A DNA stretch of 64,000 nt from Pseudomonas sp. Bc-h. GTDB taxonomy: Bacteria > Pseudomonadota > Gammaproteobacteria > Pseudomonadales > Pseudomonadaceae. The position numbers and the translations under genes were made by a program. The notes under the pieces are model-generated. The model made no database searches and was not told the DNA's origin. It saw nothing but the letters and a program-made list of their open reading frames with translations. The stretch covers positions 132,930 to 196,929 of the forward strand of contig NZ_MUIN01000001.1 of NCBI RefSeq assembly GCF_002080045.1. The letters run 5' to 3'. Shown in pieces: positions 1-9,177 of this stretch. How positions within the stretch are numbered: position 1 is the first letter of the stretch; every line of letters begins with the position of its first letter.

Positions 1-135
1 CGGCGTCTCCCACAGGTTTAGCGGTGTGCCTGATATCTCTGACACGCCTCGGGCTCTGTGGGAGACGTGACCTGCGGCGTCTCCCACAGGTTTATGATAT
101 CTGCGACACGCCTCGGACTCTGTGGGAGACGCCGG
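1..135. repeat. Two tandem imperfect palindromes (REP-like)
   Basis: Two copies of an imperfect palindrome lie side by side (about 1-67 and 75-135). Each opens with CGGCGTCTCCCACAGG and closes with CTCTGTGGGAGACG; the inner part, including the string ACACGCCTCGG, is also shared. The layout resembles a REP doublet downstream of phaD. No gene is seen between the window edge and phaD. Confidence 0.6.
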
Positions 136-196
136 AGGTCACGACGGCAGCGATGCGGTGGTTCAGGTTTCCGCAGTTGGATCGGTCACTGTGGCC

Positions 197-811
197 TCAG
201 TCTTCCAGATAATGCAGCGCAAGCTGCTCGGCGGCGTGCCGTGCACCGGGCTTGAGGTGCGGCGCGACCAGCATCATGATCTGGTAAACCACCACCCGCG
301 TTTCACCCTCGCGATCCAGAATGCGCTGGTAGTCCAGCGAAAACAGCAGGGTCATGGTGATCTGTTCCACCAGTTGCCCCAGCGCCTGAGTGTCGCTGGT
401 GACCTGGCCTTCGGCCTTGAGTCGGGCGAGCAGCGAGGCCAGGGTGCGTTTGATCGAATTGAGCAGATTGCGTATTCCGCGTGCGAGTTTGGGCAGGCGG
501 CTTGCGAGGTTCGACAGGTCCTGGAACAGAAAGCGATAGTGCGAAAGACGCTCGACGATCAGATGCAGAAAAAGCCAGTAATCCTCGGCATCCAGACGTG
601 CGTCGGCTGGTGGATCGAGCAGCGGCGCCAATTCGTTCTGAAAGCGCTCGAACAGCTCCATCACCAACGGCTCCTTCCCGTGGAAGTGGTAATAGAGATT
701 GCCCGGGCTGATTTCCAGTTCGTTGGCGATTTCAAGGGTGGAAACATTGGGTTCGCCTTGCCGATTGAACAGCAGCAGGGCACATTCGAGTATGCGGTCG
801 CGGGTCTTCAT
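197..811 (-). CDS. phaD: PhaD, TetR-family regulator of the PHA operon
   Basis: A 204-residue TetR-type protein. The N-terminal 50 residues form the helix-turn-helix (sequence around VSTLEIANELEISPGNLYYH), followed by an all-helical ligand-binding part. It is the last gene of phaC1-phaZ-phaC2-phaD, its usual place in medium-chain-length PHA producers, where PhaD is known to activate the pha promoters and to respond to fatty-acid-derived metabolites. It is separated from phaC2 by about 170 bases containing a REP palindrome. Family and role are well supported by context; the ligand cannot be read from sequence. Confidence 0.93.
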   Translation of the reverse strand: MKTRDRILECALLLFNRQGEPNVSTLEIANELEISPGNLYYHFHGKEPLVMELFERFQNELAPLLDPPADARLDAEDYWLFLHLIVERLSHYRFLFQDLSNLASRLPKLARGIRNLLNSIKRTLASLLARLKAEGQVTSDTQALGQLVEQITMTLLFSLDYQRILDREGETRVVVYQIMMLVAPHLKPGARHAAEQLALHYLED

Positions 812-867
812 CCAGTCTTCTTAGTTCTGATTCAAGTCGGTTGCGATCTCGCCAGCGCGGCCTTTCC

Positions 868-962
868 TCTGTGGGAGGGAGCTTGCTTGCGAAGAGGGCA
901 GTACGGCCGCCAGATGTTCAGCGGCAGGAACTCAGTCTCGCGAGCAAGCTTCCTCCCGCAGG
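868..962. repeat. REP palindrome, GGGAGCTTGCTCGCGA family
   Basis: Inverted arms CTGTGGGAGGGAGCTTGCTT and CGCGAGCAAGCTTCCTCCCG flank a core of about 45 bases. The same family recurs at 33538-33628 and 50437-50525. It fills the phaC2-phaD intergenic space. Confidence 0.75.
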
Positions 963-985
963 ATCCGTATTCCACTCAGCGCGGT

Positions 986-2668
986 TCAACGAACACGCAC
1001 ATACGTCCCCGGTGCCGCTTCCATGGGCGGGTAATTCTGGTTGCCCAGCGCCGTGAGCGTTTCCCGTTGCGTGCCCGAGCGCTCCTGAATCCAGTTCAGC
1101 CAGCTTGGCCACCAACTGCCCTCCGTGCGGCTGGCGTCGTAATACCAGGCCCGTGGGTCACTGCTCAGCTTGCCGTTCTCGACGTAACTGGCTTTAGGAT
1201 TGCCGGGCGGATTGAGGATGCTTTGCACATGGCCGCTGTTGGACAGCAGAAAGCGACGGTCGCCGCCCAGTAGCAGAGTCGAGCGATAGACCACATCCCA
1301 CGGCGTGATGTGATCGTTGATCCCCGCGACGCTGAAGCTGTCCACGGTGACCTTCTGCAGATCGATCGGCGTACCACACACTTCCAGTCCGCCGGGATGG
1401 GTCAGCGGGTTGTGCTTGAAGAAGTCCAGCAGGTCGCCATGCAGCGCAGCGGGCAGGCGCGTGCTGTCGTTGTTCCAGTAGAGGATGTCGAACGGCGGCG
1501 GTGCTTTGCCCAGCAGGTAATTGTTGACCCAGTAGCTCCAGATCAAATCGTTGGGGCGCATCCAGGCGAACACCTTGGCCAGGTCGCGCCCGTCCAGCAC
1601 GCCGCGTTGATAAGAGCGACGCTTGGCGGCTTCCAGGGTCTGTTCGTCAATGAACAACGTTGCCGGACTCTCGATCTGGCTGTCCAGCAGGCTCACCAGA
1701 TAGCTCGCGCTCGACACCCGACGCATCTGTCGCTTGGCCTGCAGATGGCCCTGCAACGCCGCGATAGTCAGACCGCCAGCGCAGGCGCCCATCAGGTTCA
1801 CTTCCCGTGCGCCGGTAATTGCGCGGCATACGTTCATCGCTTCTTCGGCCGCTTCGACGTAGCTGGACAGGCCCCATTCGCGATGACGCACGTCCGGATT
1901 ACGCCAACTGATGATGAAGGTCTGCAGCCCGTTTTTCAGCGCGTACTGGACAAAGCTATTGGTCGGGCTCAGATCGAAAATGTAGAACTTGTTGATCTGC
2001 GGCGGCACGATCAGCAGTGGGCGGGCGTACTGCTTTTCGCTCATCGGCTTGTACTGGATCAGCTCCAGCAGTTCGTTGCGAAACACCACGGCACCGGGCG
2101 TTACGGCCAGCGTGCGGCCGATTTCGAAGGCATCTTTGGTGGTCTGGCTCGGCAGGCCATTGTTGTGCATGAAGTCGTCGAGCATGTGGCTCAAGCCCTT
2201 CACCACACTGGTGCCGCCTGAATTGAACAGCTCTTTGACGGCCAGTGGGTTGAGCAGGCTGTTGGTGGGCGCCAGTGCATCGTTGAGCAATGCAAAGATG
2301 AACTGCGCCCGCGAGCGATCGTCTTCGGACAGGCCGCTGTCGTCGATCCAGTGGCGCACCTGATGCTGCCAGCTCAGGTACGCCTGCAAGCCGCGACGAT
2401 ACAGCGGGTTGTGAGCCCAGGTCGGATCGCTGAAGCGCGTGTCGTTCGGGTGCGGCTGATGCGGCGTGTCGCCCAGCATTACTCGGCCCAATTGCCCCCC
2501 GAGCGCCAGCGCATGACGCGCGGTGTAAACCGGGTGCTTGAGACCTTGCAGCGCCACGCTGCGCAATGTCGAGAACAGGTCCCTGCCGCGCAGGCCGGTG
2601 ATCGCACTCTGCGCGTTGATAAAAGTCGCGGGCGTTGGATAAGGACTCTTCGCCGGTTTGTCTCGCAT
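986..2668 (-). CDS. phaC2: Class II poly(3-hydroxyalkanoate) synthase 2
   Basis: A 560-residue medium-chain-length PHA synthase that polymerises (R)-3-hydroxyacyl-CoA on the granule surface. The lipase-like box GACAGG carries the nucleophile Cys296. The other triad residues lie in GINDHITPW (Asp) and SNSGHVQSI (His). It is homologous over its full length to the 559-residue synthase at 3815-5494 and is separated from it by phaZ, the standard class II arrangement. The start ATG has GGAG upstream. Being the second synthase, it is named phaC2. Confidence 0.96.
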   Translation of the reverse strand: MRDKPAKSPYPTPATFINAQSAITGLRGRDLFSTLRSVALQGLKHPVYTARHALALGGQLGRVMLGDTPHQPHPNDTRFSDPTWAHNPLYRRGLQAYLSWQHQVRHWIDDSGLSEDDRSRAQFIFALLNDALAPTNSLLNPLAVKELFNSGGTSVVKGLSHMLDDFMHNNGLPSQTTKDAFEIGRTLAVTPGAVVFRNELLELIQYKPMSEKQYARPLLIVPPQINKFYIFDLSPTNSFVQYALKNGLQTFIISWRNPDVRHREWGLSSYVEAAEEAMNVCRAITGAREVNLMGACAGGLTIAALQGHLQAKRQMRRVSSASYLVSLLDSQIESPATLFIDEQTLEAAKRRSYQRGVLDGRDLAKVFAWMRPNDLIWSYWVNNYLLGKAPPPFDILYWNNDSTRLPAALHGDLLDFFKHNPLTHPGGLEVCGTPIDLQKVTVDSFSVAGINDHITPWDVVYRSTLLLGGDRRFLLSNSGHVQSILNPPGNPKASYVENGKLSSDPRAWYYDASRTEGSWWPSWLNWIQERSGTQRETLTALGNQNYPPMEAAPGTYVRVR

Positions 2669-2832
2669 GGATCAACACTCCTTCGTCAGACCATCAACAA
2701 ATACATCTGCGCAGGACGCCACGAGAGCGATCCTGCGCTGCTCTGCGCCAGGGCAATCCCGCCCGGGGCGCAGTCAGTGAAGCGACTTCCTTTGCAGTTG
2801 AAACACGGTGGTTCCAGCCATGTCCTTAGGGG

Positions 2833-3687
2833 TCAGCGCACGCTCGGTGCCGGCTGTGGGTGCATGACGGCGCGCTGCCGTTCTTGCTGGAGGAACTTCA
2901 TGATGATGGGCGCGACAGCCTCGGCCCGGGTAATCAGAAACAAGTGACCATCGTCGATTATGTGTAGCTGGGCATTGGGTATACGCCAGGCCAGTAGTCG
3001 CATATTGATCAGCGGAATCAAAGGATCGTCGTCGCCAGCCAGCACCAGCGTCGGCTGGCGGATCTTGTGCAGCCAGTGAATGCTGGTCCAGCCCATCCCC
3101 GCGAACAGCTGCCAGTAGTAACCCAGCTTTCCGGACGAGCGGACCTTGGCCGCGTGGTTCGCGGCCAGATGCGGGTCGCGACGGAAGGCCCCGCCGTAGA
3201 TTTCCGGCGCGATGCGAATCACGTGAGACGGCTGGATATAGCGCCTGGGACTGGCCATCAGCCAAAGCACTCTTGGCTTGCCGGGGACCATCACGGCACC
3301 TGCCGCCGTCGCCGCCAGCACCAGTTTTTTGCAGCGTTCCGGGTAGTCGTGGGCGAACTGCTGAGCCAGCGCGCCGCCCCACGAAACACCGATCGCGTTG
3401 ACCTGTCCGTAATCCAGATAATCGAGCATCCGTGCCGCGAGTCTTGCCAGCCCCGGAAAGCGATACGGCCGACTGGGCGTCGATGAACCACCGACACCCG
3501 GGACGTCGAAGGCGATGACCTCAAGATCGGGGTCAAGGGCGTCGACGAAGGGAAACACCAGCTCAAGGTTGGCGCCGATGCCGTTGAAAATCAGCAGCGG
3601 CGTCAGATGACTCTTGCCGGGGCGCACCGCGGTGCGGATGTTGTGGCCATCCAGATCGATGGTGCGAAATACAAACGGTTGCGGCAT
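2833..3687 (-). CDS. phaZ: Intracellular medium-chain-length PHA depolymerase
   Basis: A 284-residue alpha/beta-hydrolase that releases 3-hydroxyalkanoate monomers from the granule. The nucleophile elbow GVSWGG contains Ser102. The acid lies near AGDDDPLIP and the catalytic His in DDGHLFLI. There is no signal peptide, consistent with a cytoplasmic granule-bound enzyme. It sits between the two synthases, about 130 bases after phaC1 and 160 before phaC2, so synthesis and turnover are transcribed together. Confidence 0.95.
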   Translation of the reverse strand: MPQPFVFRTIDLDGHNIRTAVRPGKSHLTPLLIFNGIGANLELVFPFVDALDPDLEVIAFDVPGVGGSSTPSRPYRFPGLARLAARMLDYLDYGQVNAIGVSWGGALAQQFAHDYPERCKKLVLAATAAGAVMVPGKPRVLWLMASPRRYIQPSHVIRIAPEIYGGAFRRDPHLAANHAAKVRSSGKLGYYWQLFAGMGWTSIHWLHKIRQPTLVLAGDDDPLIPLINMRLLAWRIPNAQLHIIDDGHLFLITRAEAVAPIIMKFLQQERQRAVMHPQPAPSVR

Positions 3688-3814
3688 GCGCGAAGCCCTG
3701 TGGGTTAAACGCCGGTAATGCTGTCCTGCGCGTTTTCCGGTCCTGAAACCGCATCGGCGGTTCCTGTGTGTTCGATGCTTGCCGTTCCTGTTGCTTGCTC
3801 GTTAATGCCGTTTG

Positions 3815-5494
3815 CTACCTTTCGTGCACATACGTCCCTGGCGAAGCCTCTCCAGCCGGATACGCCTTGTTGCCCAGTGTAGCGGGGGATTTTTTCAGTT
3901 TGCCGGAACGCTCTGCCTGCCACGCTTGCCAGTGCAGCCACCAGGAATCGGTGTGCTTGGTCGCGTCTTCCTGCCATTTGTTGGCGTCGTCGGGCATGTC
4001 CGGGTTGGTCATGAACCGCGCCTTCGGGTTGCCCGGCGGGTTCAGGATGCTCTGGATATGCCCGCTGTTGGACAGCACGAACTCGGTCTTGCCGCCAAAC
4101 AGCCGTGCCGACTTGTAGCACGACACCCAGGGCGTGATGTGGTCGTTGGTCCCGGCAAGACAGAAGATGTCACTTTTGACCTGCTTCAGGTCGATGGGCG
4201 TACCACTGACTTCCAGGGCGTTCGGGCGAATCAGCGGATTGTTCTTGAACATCTCGATCAAGTCGCCATGAAACGCGGCGGGCAGACGGGTGGTGTCGTT
4301 GTTCCAGAAGAGGATGTCGAACACCGGTGGCTCGTTGCCCAGCAGGTAGTTGTTGACCCAGTAATTCCAGATCAGATCGTTGGGGCGCATCCAGGCGAAC
4401 ACCTTCGCCATGTCCTTGCCTTCCAGCACGCCTGCCTGGTAGGAGTGGCGCTTGGCCGATTCCAGAGTCTGCTCGTCCACGAACAGGGCGACCTGCGTGT
4501 CCAGCGTGGTATCCAGCACGCTCACCAGCAGGGTCAGCGCGTTGACCTTCTGCTCGCCGAGTGCGGCGTAATGGCCGAGCAGCGCCGTGCAGGTGATGCC
4601 TCCGGAACAGGCGCCAAGCATGTTGACGTCCTTGCTGCCGGTGATTTTGCAGACCACATCCACCGCCTCCTTCACCGCGTCAATGTAAGTCGACAGGCCC
4701 CACTCACGCTGGGCCTTGGTCGGGTTGCGCCAACTGATGATGAAGGTCTGCACGTTGTTGCGCAGGCAGAAGCGCGCCAGGCTTTTATCCTGGCTGAGGT
4801 CGAAAACGTAGAATTTGTTGATCTGCGGTGGCACCACCAACAGTGGCCGCTCGTGAACCTGCTCGGTGATCGGCTTGTACTGGATCAGTTCCAGCACGTC
4901 GTTGCGAAACACCACGGCACCTTCGGTGGTGCCCAGATTCTTGCCGACTTCGAAGGCGTCCATGTTGACCTGGCTCGGCATGCCGCCGTTGTTGACCAGA
5001 TCCTTGGCCAGGTGTGACAGGCCGTCGAGGATGCTCTTGCCGCCGGTCTCGAAGAAGCGTTTGACCGCCGCCGGGTTCGCCGCGCCATTGGTGGGCGACA
5101 TGGCCTCTGTCATCAGGGTGATCACGAAATGACCGCGGCTGATGTCCTGGGCGGACAGGCTGCTGTCATCGATCCAGTCGTGCAGTTCCTTGCGCCAGGC
5201 GAGGTAGGTCTGCAGGTAGCGACGGTACAGGGGGTTCTGGCTCCAGGCCGGATCGGCGAAGCGACGGTCGTCGCTTTCCGGCACCAGCGTGGACTTGCCG
5301 AGCAGAACGTTTTTGAGCTCCAGCCCGAAGTGGGCCACGTGCTTGGCGCTGTGGAAAGGTTGCCTGATGGCCTGGGTCAATACCATGCGTGCCGTGGTGA
5401 GCAAATCCTTGCGCCTCAGGCCTACGACAGGGTTCAACCCCAAGGTGTGTTCAGAGGCTTGACGCGGCAGATCATCATTACTCTTGTTACTCAT
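3815..5494 (-). CDS. phaC1: Class II poly(3-hydroxyalkanoate) synthase 1
   Basis: A 559-residue first synthase of the operon. The box GACSGG places the nucleophile at Cys296, with Asp in AGTNDHITPW and His in SNSGHIQSI. It differs from phaC2 in having serine next to the nucleophile. It is the first gene of the operon; a sigma-54-type box lies about 200 bases upstream of the ATG (5691-5706), implying a long leader. Class II synthases act alone, without a PhaE or PhaR partner, and none is seen here. Confidence 0.96.
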   Translation of the reverse strand: MSNKSNDDLPRQASEHTLGLNPVVGLRRKDLLTTARMVLTQAIRQPFHSAKHVAHFGLELKNVLLGKSTLVPESDDRRFADPAWSQNPLYRRYLQTYLAWRKELHDWIDDSSLSAQDISRGHFVITLMTEAMSPTNGAANPAAVKRFFETGGKSILDGLSHLAKDLVNNGGMPSQVNMDAFEVGKNLGTTEGAVVFRNDVLELIQYKPITEQVHERPLLVVPPQINKFYVFDLSQDKSLARFCLRNNVQTFIISWRNPTKAQREWGLSTYIDAVKEAVDVVCKITGSKDVNMLGACSGGITCTALLGHYAALGEQKVNALTLLVSVLDTTLDTQVALFVDEQTLESAKRHSYQAGVLEGKDMAKVFAWMRPNDLIWNYWVNNYLLGNEPPVFDILFWNNDTTRLPAAFHGDLIEMFKNNPLIRPNALEVSGTPIDLKQVKSDIFCLAGTNDHITPWVSCYKSARLFGGKTEFVLSNSGHIQSILNPPGNPKARFMTNPDMPDDANKWQEDATKHTDSWWLHWQAWQAERSGKLKKSPATLGNKAYPAGEASPGTYVHER

Positions 5495-5690
5495 CTACGA
5501 CGCTCCATTGTCCTGAGACGAGCACTGGCTTCCCTGTGAAAACACGCCACGGGCGAATGCCAGTACTGCTCTCGGGTGACCGATGATTAACACAAACAGG
5601 TGTGGACGCTTACGCAAGGCACCGCGTTTTTGGGTGGCGCTATATGCGACTGCTACGAACAACACCGACAGGCTTCTGCCAATTCTCCGA

Positions 5691-5706
5691 TGCAGAGAGC
5701 TTGCCA
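5691..5706 (-). promoter_or_regulatory. Candidate sigma-54 promoter of phaC1
   Basis: Read on the minus strand the site is TGGCAAGCTCTCTGCA: GG and GC separated by exactly ten bases, close to the TGGCAC-N5-TTGC consensus. Initiation about 12 bases downstream would leave a leader of roughly 180 bases before phaC1. RpoN dependence of pha operons is known in several pseudomonads; here it is inferred from the motif only. Confidence 0.5.
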
Positions 5707-5805
5707 GAATCATTGGTTACGCGAGATTCCAAAAAATCGCAAGCAGGGTCAGTCATTGACCGCTGCGCGGACCATTGAAGCAAATTGAATTAGAAAGTGC
5801 GTCCT

Positions 5806-5830
5806 AAAACGCCCGCCGGTAGCGCGGGCG
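5806..5830 (-). terminator. Rho-independent terminator after the DUF971 gene
   Basis: On the minus strand, stem CGCCCGC/GCGGGCG with a seven-base loop is followed by TTTT, a few bases after the stop at 5835. It ends the hslV-hslU-DUF971 transcript and insulates the phaC1 promoter. The rest of the 340-base gap 5495-5834 holds that promoter and the phaC1 leader. Confidence 0.8.
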
Positions 5831-5834
5831 CGGA

Positions 5835-6212
5835 CTAGAGCATCAGCTTGATGATTTGCTCGGAAGGGTCGCGGGATTTGCCCGCAGCTTTCAGTTCAGC
5901 CAGATAGTCATCCCACAATTGCTCCTGGCGTTGCGCCAGTTGCTCGAGGTACTCCCAAGTGAACAATCCGCTGTCATGACCGTCGTCGAAGGTCAGTTTT
6001 AGTGCGTACTGACCGGCCGGTTCTATCTTGCTCAAACCGACGCCCAGCTTGCCGAATTGCAGAATCGGATTGCCGTGCCCCTGAACTTCCGCGGAAGGCG
6101 AATGCACACGCAGGAATTCGGCGGGCAGGTGATATTCCTCATCGGGGCCGTATTTCAGGCTGAGGATTTTCGAGGCTTTGTGCAGCTGGATGGCGATTGG
6201 GATTCTGGGCAT
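5835..6212 (-). CDS. DUF971 (gamma-butyrobetaine hydroxylase-like N-terminal) domain protein
   Basis: A 125-residue single-domain protein matching the small DUF971 family, which resembles the N-terminal domain of gamma-butyrobetaine hydroxylase but lacks the oxygenase domain. Family features visible include the LRVHSPSAEVQGHG segment and a TFDDGHDSGLFTWEYL motif near residues 73-89. It follows hslU after a 100-base palindromic spacer and ends at a strong terminator, so it probably shares the hslVU transcript. The biochemical role of stand-alone members is not established. Confidence 0.8.
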   Translation of the reverse strand: MPRIPIAIQLHKASKILSLKYGPDEEYHLPAEFLRVHSPSAEVQGHGNPILQFGKLGVGLSKIEPAGQYALKLTFDDGHDSGLFTWEYLEQLAQRQEQLWDDYLAELKAAGKSRDPSEQIIKLML

Positions 6213-6215
6213 TAG

Positions 6216-6312
6216 GGCAGCCTCAAGCTACAAACGGCAAGCTTCAAGTAAAAGCAGATATCTGCAACCCATGATATCTGCTTGTGGCTTGAAGCTTACA
6301 GCTGGCAGCTGC
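6216..6312. repeat. Long intergenic palindrome, CAAGCTTCAAG family (copy 1)
   Basis: Arms of about 40 bases built from GCAGC, AAGCTTCAAG and AAGCAGATATC surround a short centre; left and right arms are near reverse complements. Related copies lie at 16033-16128 and 31948-32060. It fills the space between hslU and the DUF971 gene and would form a long mRNA hairpin. Confidence 0.65.
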
Positions 6313-6314
6313 TT

Positions 6315-7652
6315 TTAAAGGATGTAACGCGACAGATCTTCGTCTTCGGCCAGCTCGCCAAGATGGCTGTTGACGTACTCGGCGTCGATCTTGATCGTCC
6401 CTGAATCCTGCGCCGTCGCCAGGTCGCCAGCGCTGAAGGATACTTCTTCCAGCAGGCGTTCCAGCAAGGTGTGCAGACGACGGGCACCGATGTTCTCGGT
6501 CTTCTCGTTGACCTGCCAGGCGATCTCCGCCAGGCGCTTGATGCCCTCAGGCAGGAACTCGATGTTCAGGCCTTCGGTTTTCAGCAGCTCGCGGTATTGC
6601 TCGGTCAGCGATGCATGCGGCTCGCTCAGGATACGTTCGAAATCCTGCGGGCTCAGCGCCTTCAGTTCAACGCGGATCGGCAGGCGACCTTGCAGTTCAG
6701 GCACCAGATCGCTTGGCTTGCTCAGGTGGAACGCGCCGGACGCGATAAACAGGATGTGGTCGGTCTTGACCATGCCCAGCTTGGTGTTGACGGTGCAGCC
6801 TTCGATCAACGGCAGCAGGTCGCGTTGCACGCCTTCGCGGGACACATCGGCGCCGCCGACGTTGCCGCGCTTGGCCACTTTGTCGATTTCGTCGATGAAC
6901 ACGATACCGTGCTGCTCGACCGCTTCCAGCGCCTTGCCCTTCAGTTCTTCGTCATTGACCAGGCGGCTCGCTTCTTCATCTCGAACCATCTTCAGCGCGT
7001 CCTTGACCTTGAGCTTGCGGCTCTTCTTCTTGCCCTTGCCCATGTTGGCGAACAGGCTTTGCAACTGGTTGGTCATCTCTTCCATGCCAGGTGGCGCGGA
7101 AATGTCGACGCCGCCCATTTCCGCGACTTCGATCTCGATTTCCTTGTCGTCCAGCTGGCCTTCACGCAGGCGCTTGCGGAACAGCTGACGGGTGTTCGAG
7201 TCGCTGCTGGAAGATGCGTCTTCGTTGAAACCCACCCGAGCCGCAGGCAACAGGGCGTCGAGAATACGATCTTCGGCGGCATCTTCGGCGCGATGACGGA
7301 CCTTGGTCATTTCCTGCTCGCGCAGCAGCTTCATGGCGGCGTCGGCCAGGTCACGGATGATCGACTCGACGTCACGGCCTACGTAGCCGACTTCGGTGAA
7401 CTTGGTCGCTTCGACCTTGATGAACGGCGCATTGGCGAGCTTGGCCAGGCGACGGGCGATCTCGGTTTTACCGACACCGGTCGGGCCGATCATCAGAATA
7501 TTCTTGGGGGTGACTTCGACGCGCAGCTCTTCAGGCAGTTGCATCCGGCGCCAGCGGTTACGCAGCGCGATGGCGACGGCGCGCTTGGCATCGTCCTGGC
7601 CGATGATATGGCGATTGAGTTCGTGGACGATTTCACGGGGAGTCATGGACAT
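6315..7652 (-). CDS. hslU: HslU, ATPase subunit of the HslVU (ClpYQ) protease
   Basis: A 445-residue AAA+ unfoldase that feeds unfolded substrates to the HslV peptidase. Walker A GPTGVGKT is at residues 56-63, Walker B is in VFIDEIDK, and the C-terminal tail DLSRYIL is the segment that docks into HslV. The ATG at 7652 (protein start MSMTPREIV) was chosen over an upstream in-frame TTG at 7661, because it gives the usual family length and better spacing from GAGGA. It lies downstream of hslV in the same direction. Confidence 0.96.
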   Translation of the reverse strand: MSMTPREIVHELNRHIIGQDDAKRAVAIALRNRWRRMQLPEELRVEVTPKNILMIGPTGVGKTEIARRLAKLANAPFIKVEATKFTEVGYVGRDVESIIRDLADAAMKLLREQEMTKVRHRAEDAAEDRILDALLPAARVGFNEDASSSSDSNTRQLFRKRLREGQLDDKEIEIEVAEMGGVDISAPPGMEEMTNQLQSLFANMGKGKKKSRKLKVKDALKMVRDEEASRLVNDEELKGKALEAVEQHGIVFIDEIDKVAKRGNVGGADVSREGVQRDLLPLIEGCTVNTKLGMVKTDHILFIASGAFHLSKPSDLVPELQGRLPIRVELKALSPQDFERILSEPHASLTEQYRELLKTEGLNIEFLPEGIKRLAEIAWQVNEKTENIGARRLHTLLERLLEEVSFSAGDLATAQDSGTIKIDAEYVNSHLGELAEDEDLSRYIL

Positions 7653-7719
7653 GGTTTTCAACGGTCCTCGGGCGTGATGAGTTCAACGGGCCGCGATGAA
7701 TTGCGGCCCGCGACAGGAC

Positions 7720-8250
7720 TCACTCGGCGAGGTCCTGCTCCTCAATGGTGATGTTGTGGTTGGTGAATACGCAGATGTCGCCAGCGATGTGCAGGGCTGT
7801 CTCGGCGATTTCCCGCGCCGACAGTTCGGTCTTCAGCAGCAGGGCGCGAGCGGCGGCCTGAGCGAATGCACCGCCGGAACCCATGGCGATCAGGCCGTCT
7901 TCGGGCTCAACGACGTCACCGTTACCGGTGATGATCAACGAAGCGTCCTTGTTCGCGACGGCCAGCATGGCCTCCAGCCGGCTGAGGGAGCGGTCGGTAC
8001 GCCAGTCTTTGGCGAGTTCCACAGCTGCGCGAACGAGGTGGCCCTGGTGTTTTTCCAATTGTGCTTCGAAGCGTTCGAACAGGGTGAAGGCGTCGGCAGT
8101 GGCGCCAGCGAAGCCGGCGATGACCTGGCCGTGATAAAGGCGACGGACTTTCTTGGCGTTGCCTTTCATGACGGTGTTGCCCAGAGAAACCTGGCCGTCA
8201 CCCGCCATGACGACTTTGCCGTGGCGGCGCACTGAAACGATGGTGGTCAA
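7720..8250 (-). CDS. hslV: HslV, proteolytic subunit of the HslVU protease
   Basis: A 176-residue Ntn-hydrolase that forms the proteolytic dodecamer. The mature enzyme must begin with the nucleophilic threonine in [11 protein letters not shown], so translation has to start one codon before it: the TTG at 8250, eight to nine bases after GGAG. The longer frame from the GTG at 8265 would bury Thr1 behind extra residues and is rejected. Gly and Ser motifs typical of the fold ([20 protein letters not shown]) are present. hslU follows after about 70 bases. Confidence 0.96.
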   Translation of the reverse strand: MTTIVSVRRHGKVVMAGDGQVSLGNTVMKGNAKKVRRLYHGQVIAGFAGATADAFTLFERFEAQLEKHQGHLVRAAVELAKDWRTDRSLSRLEAMLAVANKDASLIITGNGDVVEPEDGLIAMGSGGAFAQAAARALLLKTELSAREIAETALHIAGDICVFTNHNITIEEQDLAE

Positions 8251-8375
8251 GGGGAGAGTCTCCACGCTGCGGGGCGAAAATGCCCTGATGGAAACTCATA
8301 TGGGGGTGGGGGCGGGTATTTCAACTGCCAGGCGAAGCGAGGGATGAATGGCAGTCCTCTCTGGCGAGACTGTCT

Positions 8376-8442
8376 CTGTAGCAGCACGGCTTGCCGGCGG
8401 TAGCGATCTGGAGGGCGCCATCGCCGGCAAGCCGGACTGCTA
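8376..8442. repeat. REP palindrome, GCAGTCCGGCTTGCCGGC family
   Basis: Arms CTGTAGCAGCACGGCTTGCC and GGCAAGCCGGACTGCTA flank a 25-base core between hslV and the SPOR gene. A second copy of this family is at 63726-63795. The remainder of the 233-base gap shows no gene. Confidence 0.75.
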
Positions 8443-8483
8443 AAAGGGACGAAACCTGTTGGTTTGATCCGTGGCCGTCAGAT

Positions 8484-9176
8484 CTAGCGACTCTGACGCT
8501 GCTGCAGCAACAGATTGCTGAAACCGCCACCCGCCAACTGCTTCTGCGCGGTCGTCAGTTGTTCACGGTTGCTGAACGGGCCGACCAGCACGCGATACCA
8601 GGTTTCATCTTTCACGGTGCCGGACTCAACCGTCGCCGCCTGCCCGAGCAGAATGATCTGCGCACGCACCTTGTCGGCGTCGGTCTGCTTGCGGAACGAG
8701 CCCGCCTGCAAAAAGAACGTCGTCACCGGCGCAGGCTTGGTCACCGGCGGCGCGGGCGGAGGCGTCAGGCCACTGAGCGCCGCCTGGGCACGAGCGGTGT
8801 CGATCTTCGCCGCCTGTTCAGGCGAGACTGGCGTCGTAGGCGCCACCACCGGAGGCGGTGTCTTCTCGGGCACGGCTTCGTTCGGCACGATGACTTCCGA
8901 CTCAGGCAGGAGCGTGTAGAAGTCGTACTTAGGCTTCACCGGCGCCGTCGGGCTTGGAGGCGTCTTGTTCGCTTCCGCGATTTTCGCAGCCTTCGCGTCG
9001 GCCTTGACGCGCTTGATGTCGTCGCCGCTGCCGGGCTCAAGTTTCATCAGGAAAACCACGAAGGCACCAACGGACAGGCCGATCGCCAGCCACAGCCATC
9101 CCGGAATCGGCTTCTTTGCGGGTGCCTCGTACCGGCTGGCGCCGCGCTTGGGAGCAGGTTTCTTTTTGACTGCCAA
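8484..9176 (-). CDS. SPOR-domain inner-membrane protein (FtsN-like)
   Basis: A 230-residue bitopic protein with a basic cytoplasmic tail, one transmembrane helix around residues 26-45 (WLWLAIGLSVGAFVVFL), a Pro/Ala/Lys-rich periplasmic linker and a C-terminal SPOR domain (about residues 150-225, from TTFFLQAGSF), which binds denuded septal peptidoglycan. Its place next to argS/priA and its architecture match the FtsN-like SPOR protein of pseudomonads. Whether it is the essential FtsN or a helper cannot be told. The start is TTG, one base after the argS stop. Confidence 0.85.
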   Translation of the reverse strand: MAVKKKPAPKRGASRYEAPAKKPIPGWLWLAIGLSVGAFVVFLMKLEPGSGDDIKRVKADAKAAKIAEANKTPPSPTAPVKPKYDFYTLLPESEVIVPNEAVPEKTPPPVVAPTTPVSPEQAAKIDTARAQAALSGLTPPPAPPVTKPAPVTTFFLQAGSFRKQTDADKVRAQIILLGQAATVESGTVKDETWYRVLVGPFSNREQLTTAQKQLAGGGFSNLLLQQRQSR

Positions 9177-9177
9177 C

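Noticed and set aside
8251..8265. Upstream GTG start for HslV
   Set aside because: It would place extra residues before the catalytic threonine, which must follow the initiator directly.
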